From Lentimicrobiaceae bacterium (lineage in GTDB: Bacteria > Bacteroidota > Bacteroidia > Bacteroidales > Lentimicrobiaceae), in contig JACJXH010000002.1 of assembly GCA_020636745.1 (NCBI GenBank), forward strand, positions 62,001-126,000: a stretch of 64,000 nt of DNA, in the 5' to 3' direction. The notes under the pieces are model-generated. The model was not told where the DNA came from, made no database searches, and saw only the letters and a program-made list of their open reading frames with translations. Shown in pieces: positions 49,697-58,066 of this stretch (positions are counted from its first letter, which is position 1; the number at the start of each line of letters is the position of its first letter). Position numbers and translations under genes: made by a program.

Positions 49697-50551
49697 TTAT
49701 TTATTTCTGATAGACAAAACGCTTCTGTATATCGAACCCAGATAATTCATCAGGCTTACATATCGGTTGGCTGCCGGAGCAATGAGCACTTTCCCTGTAC
49801 CTGTAAAAGTATTGACAATCCCTTCACCTGAAGTCCACGATGAAAAGAGGCCTTTGGTTGCCTTGTTAACAGTGAATTGAATGCCGGCTGTACGGGCAAC
49901 GGCAAATGATCCGTCAACAACGAGTTTATCATTATTTAGTACAATTTCTTCAAGCGGACCATTTGAAACAACAATCACTTTGCCTGTACCTGATACCTGA
50001 GTCTGGAAGAATCCTTCACCCGAGAATAATCCGGAAACAGCTTTGTTGGTCCACATTCCAACCTCAATGCCCATCTCTGAAGCATAATAAGCGCCCTTGT
50101 CCAAAATCCATTGCTCATTGTTAAGTTCAAGAATAGTAAACATCCCAAAACTTGGTTCAAGATAAACAGTGCCAGTTCCTTTTATGGTTGGTTTAAAGGC
50201 TGTTTCCTTGGTAACCATTGATTTTAGCAAGCCACCTGCCGAAGGCATTTTCGATTCTATTTCAAGATTTCCCAACATGTAATACATCGCCCCGGCTTCG
50301 CAGCGGATAGTGGCGTTCTGCATTTCTACCTTTACCATTTTCAGCATTTCTTTTTCTTCAATACTGAAATGAACTTTTGAAGGCAAGGTCTGAGCTGGAG
50401 CCTGATATGCCTGAGGTTGATTTACAGGTTGAGGTGCTGCCATTGTTTGTTGCACCGGAGGAGCAGCTCCGGCATCCTGTCGCGAACCGCATTCATGACA
50501 AAATACTGCTCCATCTTTAAGGCGTGTTCCACAATTTCCACAAAAAGCCAT
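49697..50551 (-). CDS. Zinc-ribbon AIM24-family protein
   Basis: 284 residues. Cys4, Cys7, Cys18 and Cys21 form an N-terminal zinc ribbon (FCGNCGTRLKDGAVFCHECG); a Pro/Gln linker (about 25-60) and an AIM24 domain (about 70-275) follow. AIM24 domains are single-stranded beta-helix-like, named after a yeast mitochondrial protein; the bacterial function is unknown. GTGTVYLEP, SGTGKVIVVS and GTGKVLIAP are the internal repeats of the domain. There is no signal or membrane segment, so it is cytoplasmic, possibly peripheral. Convergent with the 1203-residue protein gene. Confidence 0.87.
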   Translation of the reverse strand: MAFCGNCGTRLKDGAVFCHECGSRQDAGAAPPVQQTMAAPQPVNQPQAYQAPAQTLPSKVHFSIEEKEMLKMVKVEMQNATIRCEAGAMYYMLGNLEIESKMPSAGGLLKSMVTKETAFKPTIKGTGTVYLEPSFGMFTILELNNEQWILDKGAYYASEMGIEVGMWTNKAVSGLFSGEGFFQTQVSGTGKVIVVSNGPLEEIVLNNDKLVVDGSFAVARTAGIQFTVNKATKGLFSSWTSGEGIVNTFTGTGKVLIAPAANRYVSLMNYLGSIYRSVLSIRNK

Positions 50552-50590
50552 AATATGTAGTTTTTAAGTTTGCATTAGATTGCTGTACTG

Positions 50591-51310
50591 TTAAAATCCA
50601 AAATGAGCCTGCAATGCATAAGCTTCCTGAAGTTTGTTTGCAGGAACAGGCACTCTTATTTCATAGTTTTCAATGCCGGTTCGGGCCGGATATCTCATGT
50701 TAAACTGGAGAATGGCCGGGTGTTCAGTGGCGTTTAACTGAACGTGCTTAAGCCGGGCTCCGAGAATGTCCCAATTGAAATATGTTCCACCTACATAAAC
50801 CGAGTTTTCTGAAACAATTACCAGAGCCGGACTCCTTAGCTTTTTTCTTTTTCTGAAATAAGGAAAGGTAAAAGCCGGAATTATCAGGAAAACTATAATT
50901 CCAAGGCAAATATAAAGCATCATTATATCCTTAAAAATGAGGCTTAATACGACACCTAGTACTCCTGAAATAATAGAAATCAGTAAAAAAGTGCCTTTGC
51001 TGATGGCTTTATCTTTGGCAAAATCAAGCGAGATAAAATCATTCCAAAGAGGCTTTTCAATTTCCCACCAGGCCAGATTCTGATCGCTCATAAGCATGTT
51101 GTCGAGCTGCCGGGCCCGATAGCGGTAAACCCCAATGACAACCAGGCCGCAGATAACCAGAAAACCGCAAATGGTAATGATAGCGAATCCGCCATCCATG
51201 CCATCGATGTTAAAAAAACCGGGTGTAAAACAGCCGAGTAGAAAGAGGAATGTAAAAACCGTCCATATTCTGACAACTCTCCACTGAAGATTAGGCGGTT
51301 TTGTTTGCAT
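50591..51310 (-). CDS. Unrecognised four-helix membrane protein
   Basis: 239 residues with two hydrophobic pairs (about 12-60 and 108-155), a long soluble stretch between them and a soluble C-terminal domain of about 85 residues rich in beta strands (APALVIVSENSVYVGGTYFNWD). It has no zinc ribbon and I recognise no family; the C-terminal part could be a PH-like domain. Position between two zinc-ribbon genes, 40 nt and 17 nt from them, suggests one operon. Confidence 0.75.
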   Translation of the reverse strand: MQTKPPNLQWRVVRIWTVFTFLFLLGCFTPGFFNIDGMDGGFAIITICGFLVICGLVVIGVYRYRARQLDNMLMSDQNLAWWEIEKPLWNDFISLDFAKDKAISKGTFLLISIISGVLGVVLSLIFKDIMMLYICLGIIVFLIIPAFTFPYFRKRKKLRSPALVIVSENSVYVGGTYFNWDILGARLKHVQLNATEHPAILQFNMRYPARTGIENYEIRVPVPANKLQEAYALQAHFGF

Positions 51311-51327
51311 ATCTGTTCAGTTTTTAA

Positions 51328-52707
51328 TTATTCAGCCTCATAGCCCTCAATAACAACAAACCCTTTCTGGCCTGACTGTGAATTATAGGACCATGATTTA
51401 TCATCAGAGACTGAAACTTTATAGTTGCCATCATCGAGCCTTATGTTTGGTTCGCAAATCCACTTGCCATTAGGGGTCCCGTCATCTCCGGCCGCCCCGC
51501 GCGCCTGCCATGGGCCAAATGTTTCTTTTTTGCGCTGCAGCGAAATAGTTCCCGGTTGAGCCCCTTTCCCCCAGTTGTGATGGTAGGTGGTAATTTTTGT
51601 GATAATAAATGCCTTGTCGAGTTTTAATTTGCTGGCAAAAAGTGGCCCGCTTTTGACATCATTGTTATTGTGTATGCTTAAAATTATCCTGCCCGTTTTG
51701 GCTCCTGTTGGTTTGATTTTAACCTTTAACGGTTCATTGTTCTGTACCGGAGGTTCTTGCTGTGGCTCAGTTTTTTGAGGTACAGTTGATTGTTTTTTCG
51801 GTGCAGGTTTTTTAGGTGTGGTTTGCTTGGCAGATGTAGTTTGCTGCTGTGTGGTAATTTGTGTTTCAGGTGCCTGATTTATTGCCATTTCTGAGGTGTC
51901 AGGCATTTGAGTTTCAACCACGCTTGTTTCCTGTTGAACGGCTGCAAGGGTTGAGTCCACCACGGGAACTGCAGGGCTTTTCATGTATTTGTCATAAGCC
52001 AGCCATCCTCCTGCACCGAGAACAGCAAGTGCCAGCAGACCAAGCAAAACAATCAGCAGGCCTTTTTTCTTTTTTGGTGATGTGCTTGCAGGCGCTTGAT
52101 TGACCGAAACATTGAAAGCAGCTGAAGTTTGATTTGTTACCGGAGGAGGGTTTACCGGCTGAAATTCAGCGGGACTGGGCTGCGGCCTGACCGGAGGCAC
52201 TGGCTTTGCTGGTGGGGGAGGTGCCGCAGTTGCAGTGGTTGCGGTGTTTATTCCTGCACCGCATTCCTGGCAAAATGCATCACCCGGGGTCATGGGTGCA
52301 CCGCACCCTGAACAGAAGGCATTGGCCGATGTGTCTGCTACAGGTGGGGCCTTCGTAGTTTCATCTGTTATTATATCTCCGGGTGCAGATGTTGTTTCCT
52401 CTAAATGTGAAACCTTTTCAGTTAACGGCTTTATGCCTGAAGTATCAAATCCGCATTCCTGGCAAAACCGGTCTTCGGCAGCCAATTTTACTCCACATTG
52501 CGGGCAGGAGGCCAACTCTGTTTCATGTGCTTTTTCTGAAACATCATTATGAACAACGGGAGGAATGTCTGGTTGCTCATCCCTGTTTTCATCGGTGAAA
52601 GACACTTCCTGTTCAACCGTTTCAAGACTTGTGATGTCAAATCCACATTCCTGACAGAACCTTGAGCCTGGCTCAAGCGGAGTTCCACATTGGGGGCAGA
52701 ATTTCAT
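51328..52707 (-). CDS. Triple zinc-ribbon protein with one transmembrane helix
   Basis: 459 residues. Three double-CxxC zinc ribbons (FCPQCG...FCQECG at 4-21, SCPQCG...FCQECG near 67-85, FCSGCG...FCQECG near 131-149) are separated by acidic linkers. Then come a Pro-rich segment, a single transmembrane helix (about 216-237) and a Thr/Gln/Lys-Pro linker. A C-terminal extracytoplasmic beta domain of about 120 residues (LKVKIKPTGAKTGRIILSIHNNND) ends the chain. The N terminus with the ribbons is cytoplasmic. The ribbons may scaffold a protein complex or bind nucleic acid. Function unknown. Confidence 0.85.
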   Translation of the reverse strand: MKFCPQCGTPLEPGSRFCQECGFDITSLETVEQEVSFTDENRDEQPDIPPVVHNDVSEKAHETELASCPQCGVKLAAEDRFCQECGFDTSGIKPLTEKVSHLEETTSAPGDIITDETTKAPPVADTSANAFCSGCGAPMTPGDAFCQECGAGINTATTATAAPPPPAKPVPPVRPQPSPAEFQPVNPPPVTNQTSAAFNVSVNQAPASTSPKKKKGLLIVLLGLLALAVLGAGGWLAYDKYMKSPAVPVVDSTLAAVQQETSVVETQMPDTSEMAINQAPETQITTQQQTTSAKQTTPKKPAPKKQSTVPQKTEPQQEPPVQNNEPLKVKIKPTGAKTGRIILSIHNNNDVKSGPLFASKLKLDKAFIITKITTYHHNWGKGAQPGTISLQRKKETFGPWQARGAAGDDGTPNGKWICEPNIRLDDGNYKVSVSDDKSWSYNSQSGQKGFVVIEGYEAE

Positions 52708-52738
52708 GGGAAAAGGTTTTAATTAAACATTAAATAAA

Positions 52739-52782
52739 GCCTTTCAGTTTTTTCCTCTGTGAAGGGAGTGTTACTGAAAGGC
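52739..52782 (-). terminator. Hairpin between the zinc-ribbon genes
   Basis: GCCTTTCAGT (52739-52748) pairs with ACTGAAAGGC (52773-52782). On the minus strand a TTTATTTAA stretch follows. It may partly terminate transcription from the Yip1 gene before the triple-ribbon gene. Confidence 0.5.
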
Positions 52783-52803
52783 CTTATAATAAAGAAAAGG
52801 CTG

Positions 52804-53589
52804 TTAAAATCTGAATCCGCCAGCACTACTTACAAAGAAAATACCCATGACAGCGCCAAAAACAAGGGCCATCAGGAGGCCTATAACTATCATGGCAACA
52901 ATTGTCAGTACAACATAGCCAACAACTTTTTCCTTAGGTGTGCTTTTAATAATTGGCATACCTACCGCAAGCAGGTAAATTGCATAAAGCCCGATAAGCA
53001 TAATAAGTACGCTGAATCCGGTTCCAATTAAAAGCAATATGCCTGCAACCCATTGAGGGGTAGAAGAGTAAACGGCAAGCTGTAATGAACGGCCAAAATT
53101 CTTTTGTGAATCAAAGGTAGGTGCAAGCATATCGATGACCCATGCTAACAGATAAACGCCAACTATTGCTGAAAGAAACTGGATAAGACCGGTTTGAATT
53201 CCGGATGCTATACTTCGTGAAGTATAGCCCATAAATGTAAATCCTATTACTCCGTATTTGATAAAAGATGATAAAGCTGGAATCAGGGCCAGTATCAGCG
53301 CGTAACCACCTATTAGTTTCATGGTATTGGGCTCTTCATTTGCAATGGCAGCCCATTCCTGTTTAGGTTTGGTCAAAATGTTGATTACCCTCTGAATCAG
53401 GTTGGTTTTACCGGTAATGGCTTCCGAAAAAGCATTGCCGGCTTCTCTGGCCTGCTCATACACTGGTTCCTGATAAACAGGTTGTGACTGAGCAGGAGGA
53501 GGTGTGGATGCTGCAATAGGGGTTCCACAGGCTGCGCAGAATTTGGCTTCAGGTTTAAGTTCTGCACCACAATTTGGACAAAATTTCAT
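52804..53589 (-). CDS. Zinc-ribbon Yip1-family membrane protein
   Basis: 261 residues. An N-terminal zinc ribbon (Cys4, Cys7, Cys18, Cys21) is followed by a Pro-rich linker and a Yip1-type membrane domain of five helices (about 95-255). Yip1 proteins shape or sort membranes in eukaryotes; bacterial members are uncharacterised. It is the first gene of the minus-strand set and repeats the ribbon consensus FCPNCGAELKPEAKFCAACG almost exactly as in its neighbours. Confidence 0.87.
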   Translation of the reverse strand: MKFCPNCGAELKPEAKFCAACGTPIAASTPPPAQSQPVYQEPVYEQAREAGNAFSEAITGKTNLIQRVINILTKPKQEWAAIANEEPNTMKLIGGYALILALIPALSSFIKYGVIGFTFMGYTSRSIASGIQTGLIQFLSAIVGVYLLAWVIDMLAPTFDSQKNFGRSLQLAVYSSTPQWVAGILLLIGTGFSVLIMLIGLYAIYLLAVGMPIIKSTPKEKVVGYVVLTIVAMIVIGLLMALVFGAVMGIFFVSSAGGFRF

Positions 53590-53794
53590 AAGTTATTTGT
53601 TAAGGTTATAAAAATCCCAATGTATAATGACTGAATAATACGAGCAGGAAGTGCGTGGAAGTATAGCTGGTAAAGGCAGAAAATAGAGTTATGAAAACAA
53701 AAATACCGAATCATGTTGGTGTTGGCAATAGCACCGTCCTATTTATACTTAATCTTAATAGCAGGCAAAAAACAGGCGTTTAAATATCGGCTTT

Positions 53795-54559
53795 TTATAC
53801 CGAAACACTGTTTTCTGTAAGCCATTCTGCATACCTTACAATGCTCCAGTTGCCCGCAAAGTCTTCTGTTAAAGCCGTATAGCTTTCAACCCAGTCGCCT
53901 GAATTCAGATAATGAATTTCATTCAGGAATTTATTATCGGGTTGATGTATATGTCCACAAATGACTCCATGGCATTTTTTTGTTTCTGCCAGCCTGCATA
54001 ATGTAGTTTCAAAATCACTGATAAAGGAGACTGCCTGCTTCACTTTATGTTTAATCTGTTGCGAAATGGAAAAATAAGGAAGCCCTTTACGTTGCCGTCG
54101 ATGGTTTATCCGCCTGTTTAGCCAAAGCAAAAGGGTATAGCCCATATCTCCAAGGTGCGCTATAAACCTGAACTGTGAGGTGATATGGTCGAAAATATCG
54201 CCATGGCAAATATAAAATCTCTTGCCGGCTGATTCGTAAATATAGTCACGTGTGATTAAAAAACGGCCAAACTCAAAAGGCAGAAATTCATCAAGAAAAT
54301 CATCGTGGTTACCCATGATGTATATAATCCTGGTATTTTTTGTGTCAAGTATTTTAATGATGAGTTTCAGGAAACGGCTGTGTTTTTTGCGCCATTTACC
54401 CGACTTTTTCAATTGCCAGCCATCAATAATATCCCCATTCAAAATCAGTGTTTCGCAGCTGTTATTCTTTAAGAATCTGACAAGCTGTTTTACACCTGAG
54501 TTTTTGGTTCCCAGATGAACGTCGGAGATTACAATGCATTTATGATGTTTTACCTGCAA
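53795..54559 (-). CDS. LpxH-like metallophosphoesterase
   Basis: 254 residues of the calcineurin-type phosphoesterase fold. Metal-binding motifs are ISDVHLG (Asp/His), NGDIIDGW (Asp), MGNHDDF (Asn-His), then ICHGDIFDH and GHIHQPD. The Bacteroidota members are annotated as UDP-2,3-diacylglucosamine diphosphatases, which make lipid X in lipid A synthesis at the inner membrane. The start has no ATG: TTG at 54559 is the only reasonable start codon. It runs away from mnmA. Confidence 0.85.
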   Translation of the reverse strand: MQVKHHKCIVISDVHLGTKNSGVKQLVRFLKNNSCETLILNGDIIDGWQLKKSGKWRKKHSRFLKLIIKILDTKNTRIIYIMGNHDDFLDEFLPFEFGRFLITRDYIYESAGKRFYICHGDIFDHITSQFRFIAHLGDMGYTLLLWLNRRINHRRQRKGLPYFSISQQIKHKVKQAVSFISDFETTLCRLAETKKCHGVICGHIHQPDNKFLNEIHYLNSGDWVESYTALTEDFAGNWSIVRYAEWLTENSVSV

Positions 54560-54641
54560 TAGTTCATAAAATTTATTGCAAGTTTACACTGGCACTGTTA
54601 AGTGCAAATTATACGAGGGTTAAGAAATTGTAAATCTTCAA

Positions 54642-55712
54642 TTATTGCCAGTCAATTTCACCGCTGCCATAACAGATTTCACTCTGTTCGTCATATACAA
54701 CTCCAAATTGTCCGGCAGCAATTCCTGAAACAGGAATTTCAGATTCAATCACTATCTGGTTGTTTTTCATCTGAAGTATTCCTTTGGTAAAATCGGGGGT
54801 ATGCCTGATTTTAAATGTAACAGGCCGGGGTGTGTCCAGATTTTCCCAAGGATTTCCTGAGATAAAGTGAAAGCCGCTCAGGCGGATGGTATTGCTGTAT
54901 TGGGTGAGTGGATCGTAGCCGTTTGACACATAAATTACGTTTTCCTGTGCGTCTTTTTTTACCACAAACCATGGTCCAAGGCTAAGGCCAAGTCCTTTTC
55001 GCTGGCCAATGGTATGGAACCAGTAACCTTTGTGTTTTCCCAAAATTTTGCCCGTTTCCAGTTCAACGATATTTCCTTCTTTTTCGCCAATGTACCGGCG
55101 AAGAAAGTCGTTGTAATTGACCTTTCCCAGAAAGCAGATGCCCTGACTGTCTTTGCGGCCGGCACTGGGCATTCTTACCTCATTGGCTATCTGCCTGACT
55201 TCCGGTTTTGTGAGATTGCCCACAGGAAACATCAGCTTTTGCAATTGAGCATAGGTTATCTGAGCCAAAAAATCGGTCTGATCCTTAAATTTGTCTTTGG
55301 CAGTTGTCAGATATTTGGTTTCGTTTATGAAGCTGGTGGATGCGTAATGACCGGTAGCCAGAAAATCGAAATCCTTGCCGTATTTTTCATTGAAACTACC
55401 AAATTTAATCAGCCGGTTGCACATAACATCAGGGTTTGGCGTCAGCCCTTTTTTCACCGAATCAAGTGTATAAGCCACTACGTTGTCCCAATATTCCTCC
55501 TGCAGGGTAACTACTTCCATTCTGAGTCCGTACTTTTTCGAGAGCCAGGTGGTAATTTCAATATCTTCTTCCGAAGGGCAGTCAAGGAACCCTTCTTTGT
55601 CTTTCATCCCGATAAGGATATAAAAGATTACAGGCTCATACCCTTGCTCTTTCAGCAGGTGGAGCATTACGGAGCTGTCAACTCCGCCGGAAACGAGGGC
55701 AGCGATGTTCAT
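54642..55712 (-). CDS. mnmA: tRNA 2-thiouridylase
   Basis: 356 residues. The PP-loop is SGGVDSS (8-14), the catalytic cysteine is Cys98 in NPDVMCN, and the persulfide partner is Cys193 in GICFLG, as in MnmA. It makes 2-thiouridine at wobble position 34 of tRNA-Lys, -Glu and -Gln, using sulfur from a relay system and ATP. A -7 box lies 112 nt upstream of the ATG at 55712. Confidence 0.96.
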   Translation of the reverse strand: MNIAALVSGGVDSSVMLHLLKEQGYEPVIFYILIGMKDKEGFLDCPSEEDIEITTWLSKKYGLRMEVVTLQEEYWDNVVAYTLDSVKKGLTPNPDVMCNRLIKFGSFNEKYGKDFDFLATGHYASTSFINETKYLTTAKDKFKDQTDFLAQITYAQLQKLMFPVGNLTKPEVRQIANEVRMPSAGRKDSQGICFLGKVNYNDFLRRYIGEKEGNIVELETGKILGKHKGYWFHTIGQRKGLGLSLGPWFVVKKDAQENVIYVSNGYDPLTQYSNTIRLSGFHFISGNPWENLDTPRPVTFKIRHTPDFTKGILQMKNNQIVIESEIPVSGIAAGQFGVVYDEQSEICYGSGEIDWQ

Positions 55713-55824
55713 ATAAGTAAAAAGTCTAAAGCCTGCCTGTATGCATAAGCGTCCAGGTTGACTATTAAAAAACCGGCTTCCAAAATTAGGGTTGCCTTTT
55801 CATGAATTAAAAAAAAACTTGCTG

Positions 55825-55832
55825 CAAAATTA
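55825..55832 (-). promoter_or_regulatory. Candidate -7 box for mnmA
   Basis: TAATTTTG on the minus strand, 112 nt before the mnmA ATG. Confidence 0.38.
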
Positions 55833-56339
55833 CATTTTTATATGCTGATTCATGTAAAAAGAACATTCGTGTGCTCGGCTTTTTAAAAATAATGGTGGGC
55901 TTAAATCATATCATGACCTATGATGACCGACAATTACCCAACTTGCAATTAAGAATATTTCCATATAGCTTTAACTGATTTTGTATGAACCAATAATTAC
56001 TGGTTATTATTCATTCATAAAATATAATGTCTTTAAAATCAAACAAATACCATCCACTTCCTCAAAATTTCAGAATAAGAAATGGAAATTATAAGGGATA
56101 GAACTACCTGTATTTTTATCTTCTTGAGTTTAATGATAATTAGAGAAGTTAAAGCTCATTTGCAAATATTAATAAACGATGTTACGCTTGTAATAATTTT
56201 TCTCCAGTTTATCAGTCAGTCAAGTGCAGCAGATATAGGATACCTGCTGTGTTCATAAGGTGGTGTATGTTGAAAATCAACAAAGTCAGCAATGTGTGCC
56301 AGCAGGATAAAATGGTTATTCAAAAATGATGTATCATCC

Positions 56340-56373
56340 GGTTCATTCCTAATAATTCTGAATGAACCTTTTT
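56340..56373 (+). terminator. Orphan intrinsic terminator
   Basis: GGTTCATTC (56340-56348) and GAATGAACC (56360-56368) form a perfect 9 bp stem, followed by TTTTT. No gene precedes it on this strand for over 600 nt. Confidence 0.75.
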
Positions 56374-56596
56374 CTTGTTTAGAAAAAGCACACTTAATTT
56401 AAATATTTTGTTTCTTATACTTTTTGTTGGTTGAGGCTATACCCGGGATACAAAAATAATATGGAAGGAGTGCCAGGGAGAAGTGAAAGACATCTGTAAT
56501 TATTCCTCTACCTCTATTCAGGATGGTTATTTGTACCGCTTGCAAAACAGGCAGGGCAGTTCATTTCCGAAATATGTGATTTCACAATAAAAAACA

Positions 56597-56624
56597 GAGG
56601 CTATCTGTTTGGTTAGATAGCCTC
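56597..56624 (-). terminator. Terminator of the threonine dehydrogenase gene
   Basis: GAGGCTATCT (56597-56606) pairs with AGATAGCCTC (56615-56624). On the minus strand TGTTTTTT follows. It lies about 150 nt past the stop at 56775. Confidence 0.75.
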
Positions 56625-56774
56625 CGTATTCTTAAATGTTTGACAATTCTGTACTGAAAAAATTCAAAAGCATACTTTATTTCGCATTCTTCAACCAGTC
56701 GAAGTGAGCTCATCGTAGGAAATGTGCAATCCGAAACAGGGAGTATGAAGTCAAATGAGCAGGATTAGGATTTT

Positions 56775-57731
56775 CTAGATCAACCCCTTCGCAAATTTTT
56801 CTCCAATTACTTTCAGCATATCTGCGGTCATTTCCTGCAAGTTCCAGTTTGGCTTCCAGTTCCATTCCTGGCGCGCACAGCTATCATCCATACTATTGGG
56901 CCATGAATTGGCAATGCCTTGTTTTACTGGCTCAACTTCATATGAGAGTTGAAATGACGGAATGTGTTTTTTAATTTCAGCTGCAATCATTTCAGGGTCA
57001 ATACTCATCGCAGAAATATTGAATGAATTCCGGTGTTTGAGTCGTGAAGGATCCGCTTCCATCAGGTTAATAGCTGCATCAATGGCATCGGGCATATACA
57101 TCATATCAAGGAAAGTGCCGGCCTGAAGAGGCGAAATATAACTACAATGTTTGATGGCTTCATAATAAATTTCAACGGCATAATCCGTAGTCCCGCCTCC
57201 GGGTAAGGTGCCATTGGAAATAATGCCGGGGTAGCGAACCGAACGGGTGTCAACACCATACTTTTTAAAGTAATAATCACTCATGAGTTCACCTGTAACT
57301 TTTGTTACACCGTACATTGTTCCGGGGCGCTGAACAGTATCCTGGGGCGTTTGGTCGGCAGGTGTTTCAGGACCAAAAGCAGCAATTGAGCTGGGTGTAA
57401 ACACTGCACAGCCAAGCTCGCGTCCGGCTTCGAGGCAGTTAAGCATACCATTTACCCCAATGTTCCATGCCAGCATCGGATTTTTCTCTCCAACAGCGGA
57501 AAGAATAGCGGCCAGATTATAAATGGTGTCAATTTTATATTTCTTCACAATTGAATGAAGTGCTGCACTATCAGTCACATCGAGTTTTTCAACAGGGCCA
57601 TCTGTTAAGGCGTTTTTTTTAGGGCAAAGGTCTGCTGCTACTACATGGTCGGTGCCATATCGTTTTCTTAGTTCAGGAGTGAGTTCAGAACCAATCTGGC
57701 CAAAAGAGCCAATAACCAATATATTCTTCAT
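56775..57731 (-). CDS. tdh: L-threonine 3-dehydrogenase, short-chain (epimerase-like) type
   Basis: 318 residues of the extended short-chain dehydrogenase family. The NAD-binding motif is GSFGQIG (8-14) and the catalytic pair is in MYGVTKVTGE. The following RYPGIISNGTLPGGGTTDYAV segment is typical of the UDP-galactose-epimerase-like threonine dehydrogenases of Bacteroidota and trypanosomes. It oxidises L-threonine to 2-amino-3-ketobutyrate. The divergent neighbour is kbl, which uses that product, so the pair forms the two-step threonine-to-glycine pathway. A TGTGA-N6-TCACA palindrome lies between them. Confidence 0.93.
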   Translation of the reverse strand: MKNILVIGSFGQIGSELTPELRKRYGTDHVVAADLCPKKNALTDGPVEKLDVTDSAALHSIVKKYKIDTIYNLAAILSAVGEKNPMLAWNIGVNGMLNCLEAGRELGCAVFTPSSIAAFGPETPADQTPQDTVQRPGTMYGVTKVTGELMSDYYFKKYGVDTRSVRYPGIISNGTLPGGGTTDYAVEIYYEAIKHCSYISPLQAGTFLDMMYMPDAIDAAINLMEADPSRLKHRNSFNISAMSIDPEMIAAEIKKHIPSFQLSYEVEPVKQGIANSWPNSMDDSCARQEWNWKPNWNLQEMTADMLKVIGEKFAKGLI

Positions 57732-57813
57732 TTGAAAGCAATTAGTTGTGATACAGTGTATTGTTACGGATTTTACCTGTCCGCTTGTTTGTAATTCCTG
57801 TGATTTCAGGCTG

Positions 57814-57821
57814 CAAATGTA
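57814..57821 (-). promoter_or_regulatory. Candidate -7 box for tdh
   Basis: TACATTTG on the minus strand, 82 nt before the tdh ATG. Confidence 0.45.
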
Positions 57822-57856
57822 ATACTTTAAGATTCCCTTGAAAACTTTTAAAAATG

Positions 57857-57878
57857 TTTTGTGAACGGATTCACAAAA
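57857..57878. promoter_or_regulatory. Crp/Fnr-type palindrome between tdh and kbl
   Basis: TTTTGTGAA-CGGA-TTCACAAAA, 9 bp perfect arms, with core TGTGA-N6-TCACA. Its centre is about 60 bp upstream of the predicted tdh transcript start, a position typical of activation by a Crp-family protein. Confidence 0.7.
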
Positions 57879-58024
57879 AAAATGTGAATACCGTTATTCA
57901 ATTATTGCAATCGATTGCGCTTTAACCCTTTGCAATTTGGCAGTTCATGGTGTTTTCAAGGACATTCATTAATTTCTGACGAACTATTTCACTGTTTTTC
58001 AGCTCTCCTCAAGAGATAAACTTC

Positions 58025-58032
58025 TATATTTG
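58025..58032 (+). promoter_or_regulatory. Candidate -7 box for kbl
   Basis: TATATTTG, 34 nt before the kbl ATG. Confidence 0.45.
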
Positions 58033-58066
58033 CCGCAGAAATCAACAACAATAAACTCAAAATAAT

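Larger units (their letters stand above)
55713..56774. other. 1.06 kb without a recognisable gene
   Basis: No open frame of credible composition. It holds a minus-strand -7 box (55825-55832), a strong plus-strand terminator with no gene before it (56340-56373), hairpin potential at 56230-56256, and a hairpin/terminator for the next minus-strand gene (56597-56624). A small RNA ending at 56373 is possible. Confidence 0.5.
57732..58066. other. 335 bp divergent control region for threonine catabolism
   Basis: Holds -7 boxes for tdh (57814-57821) and kbl (58025-58032), a long TGTGA-N6-TCACA palindrome (57857-57878), and a second short inverted repeat TGAATA-CCGT-TATTCA (57885-57900). No gene is seen. 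Confidence 0.6.

Noticed and set aside
55014..55748. A 244-codon plus-strand frame antisense to mnmA
   Set aside because: Long only because the opposite strand is strongly coding; mnmA has every expected motif.
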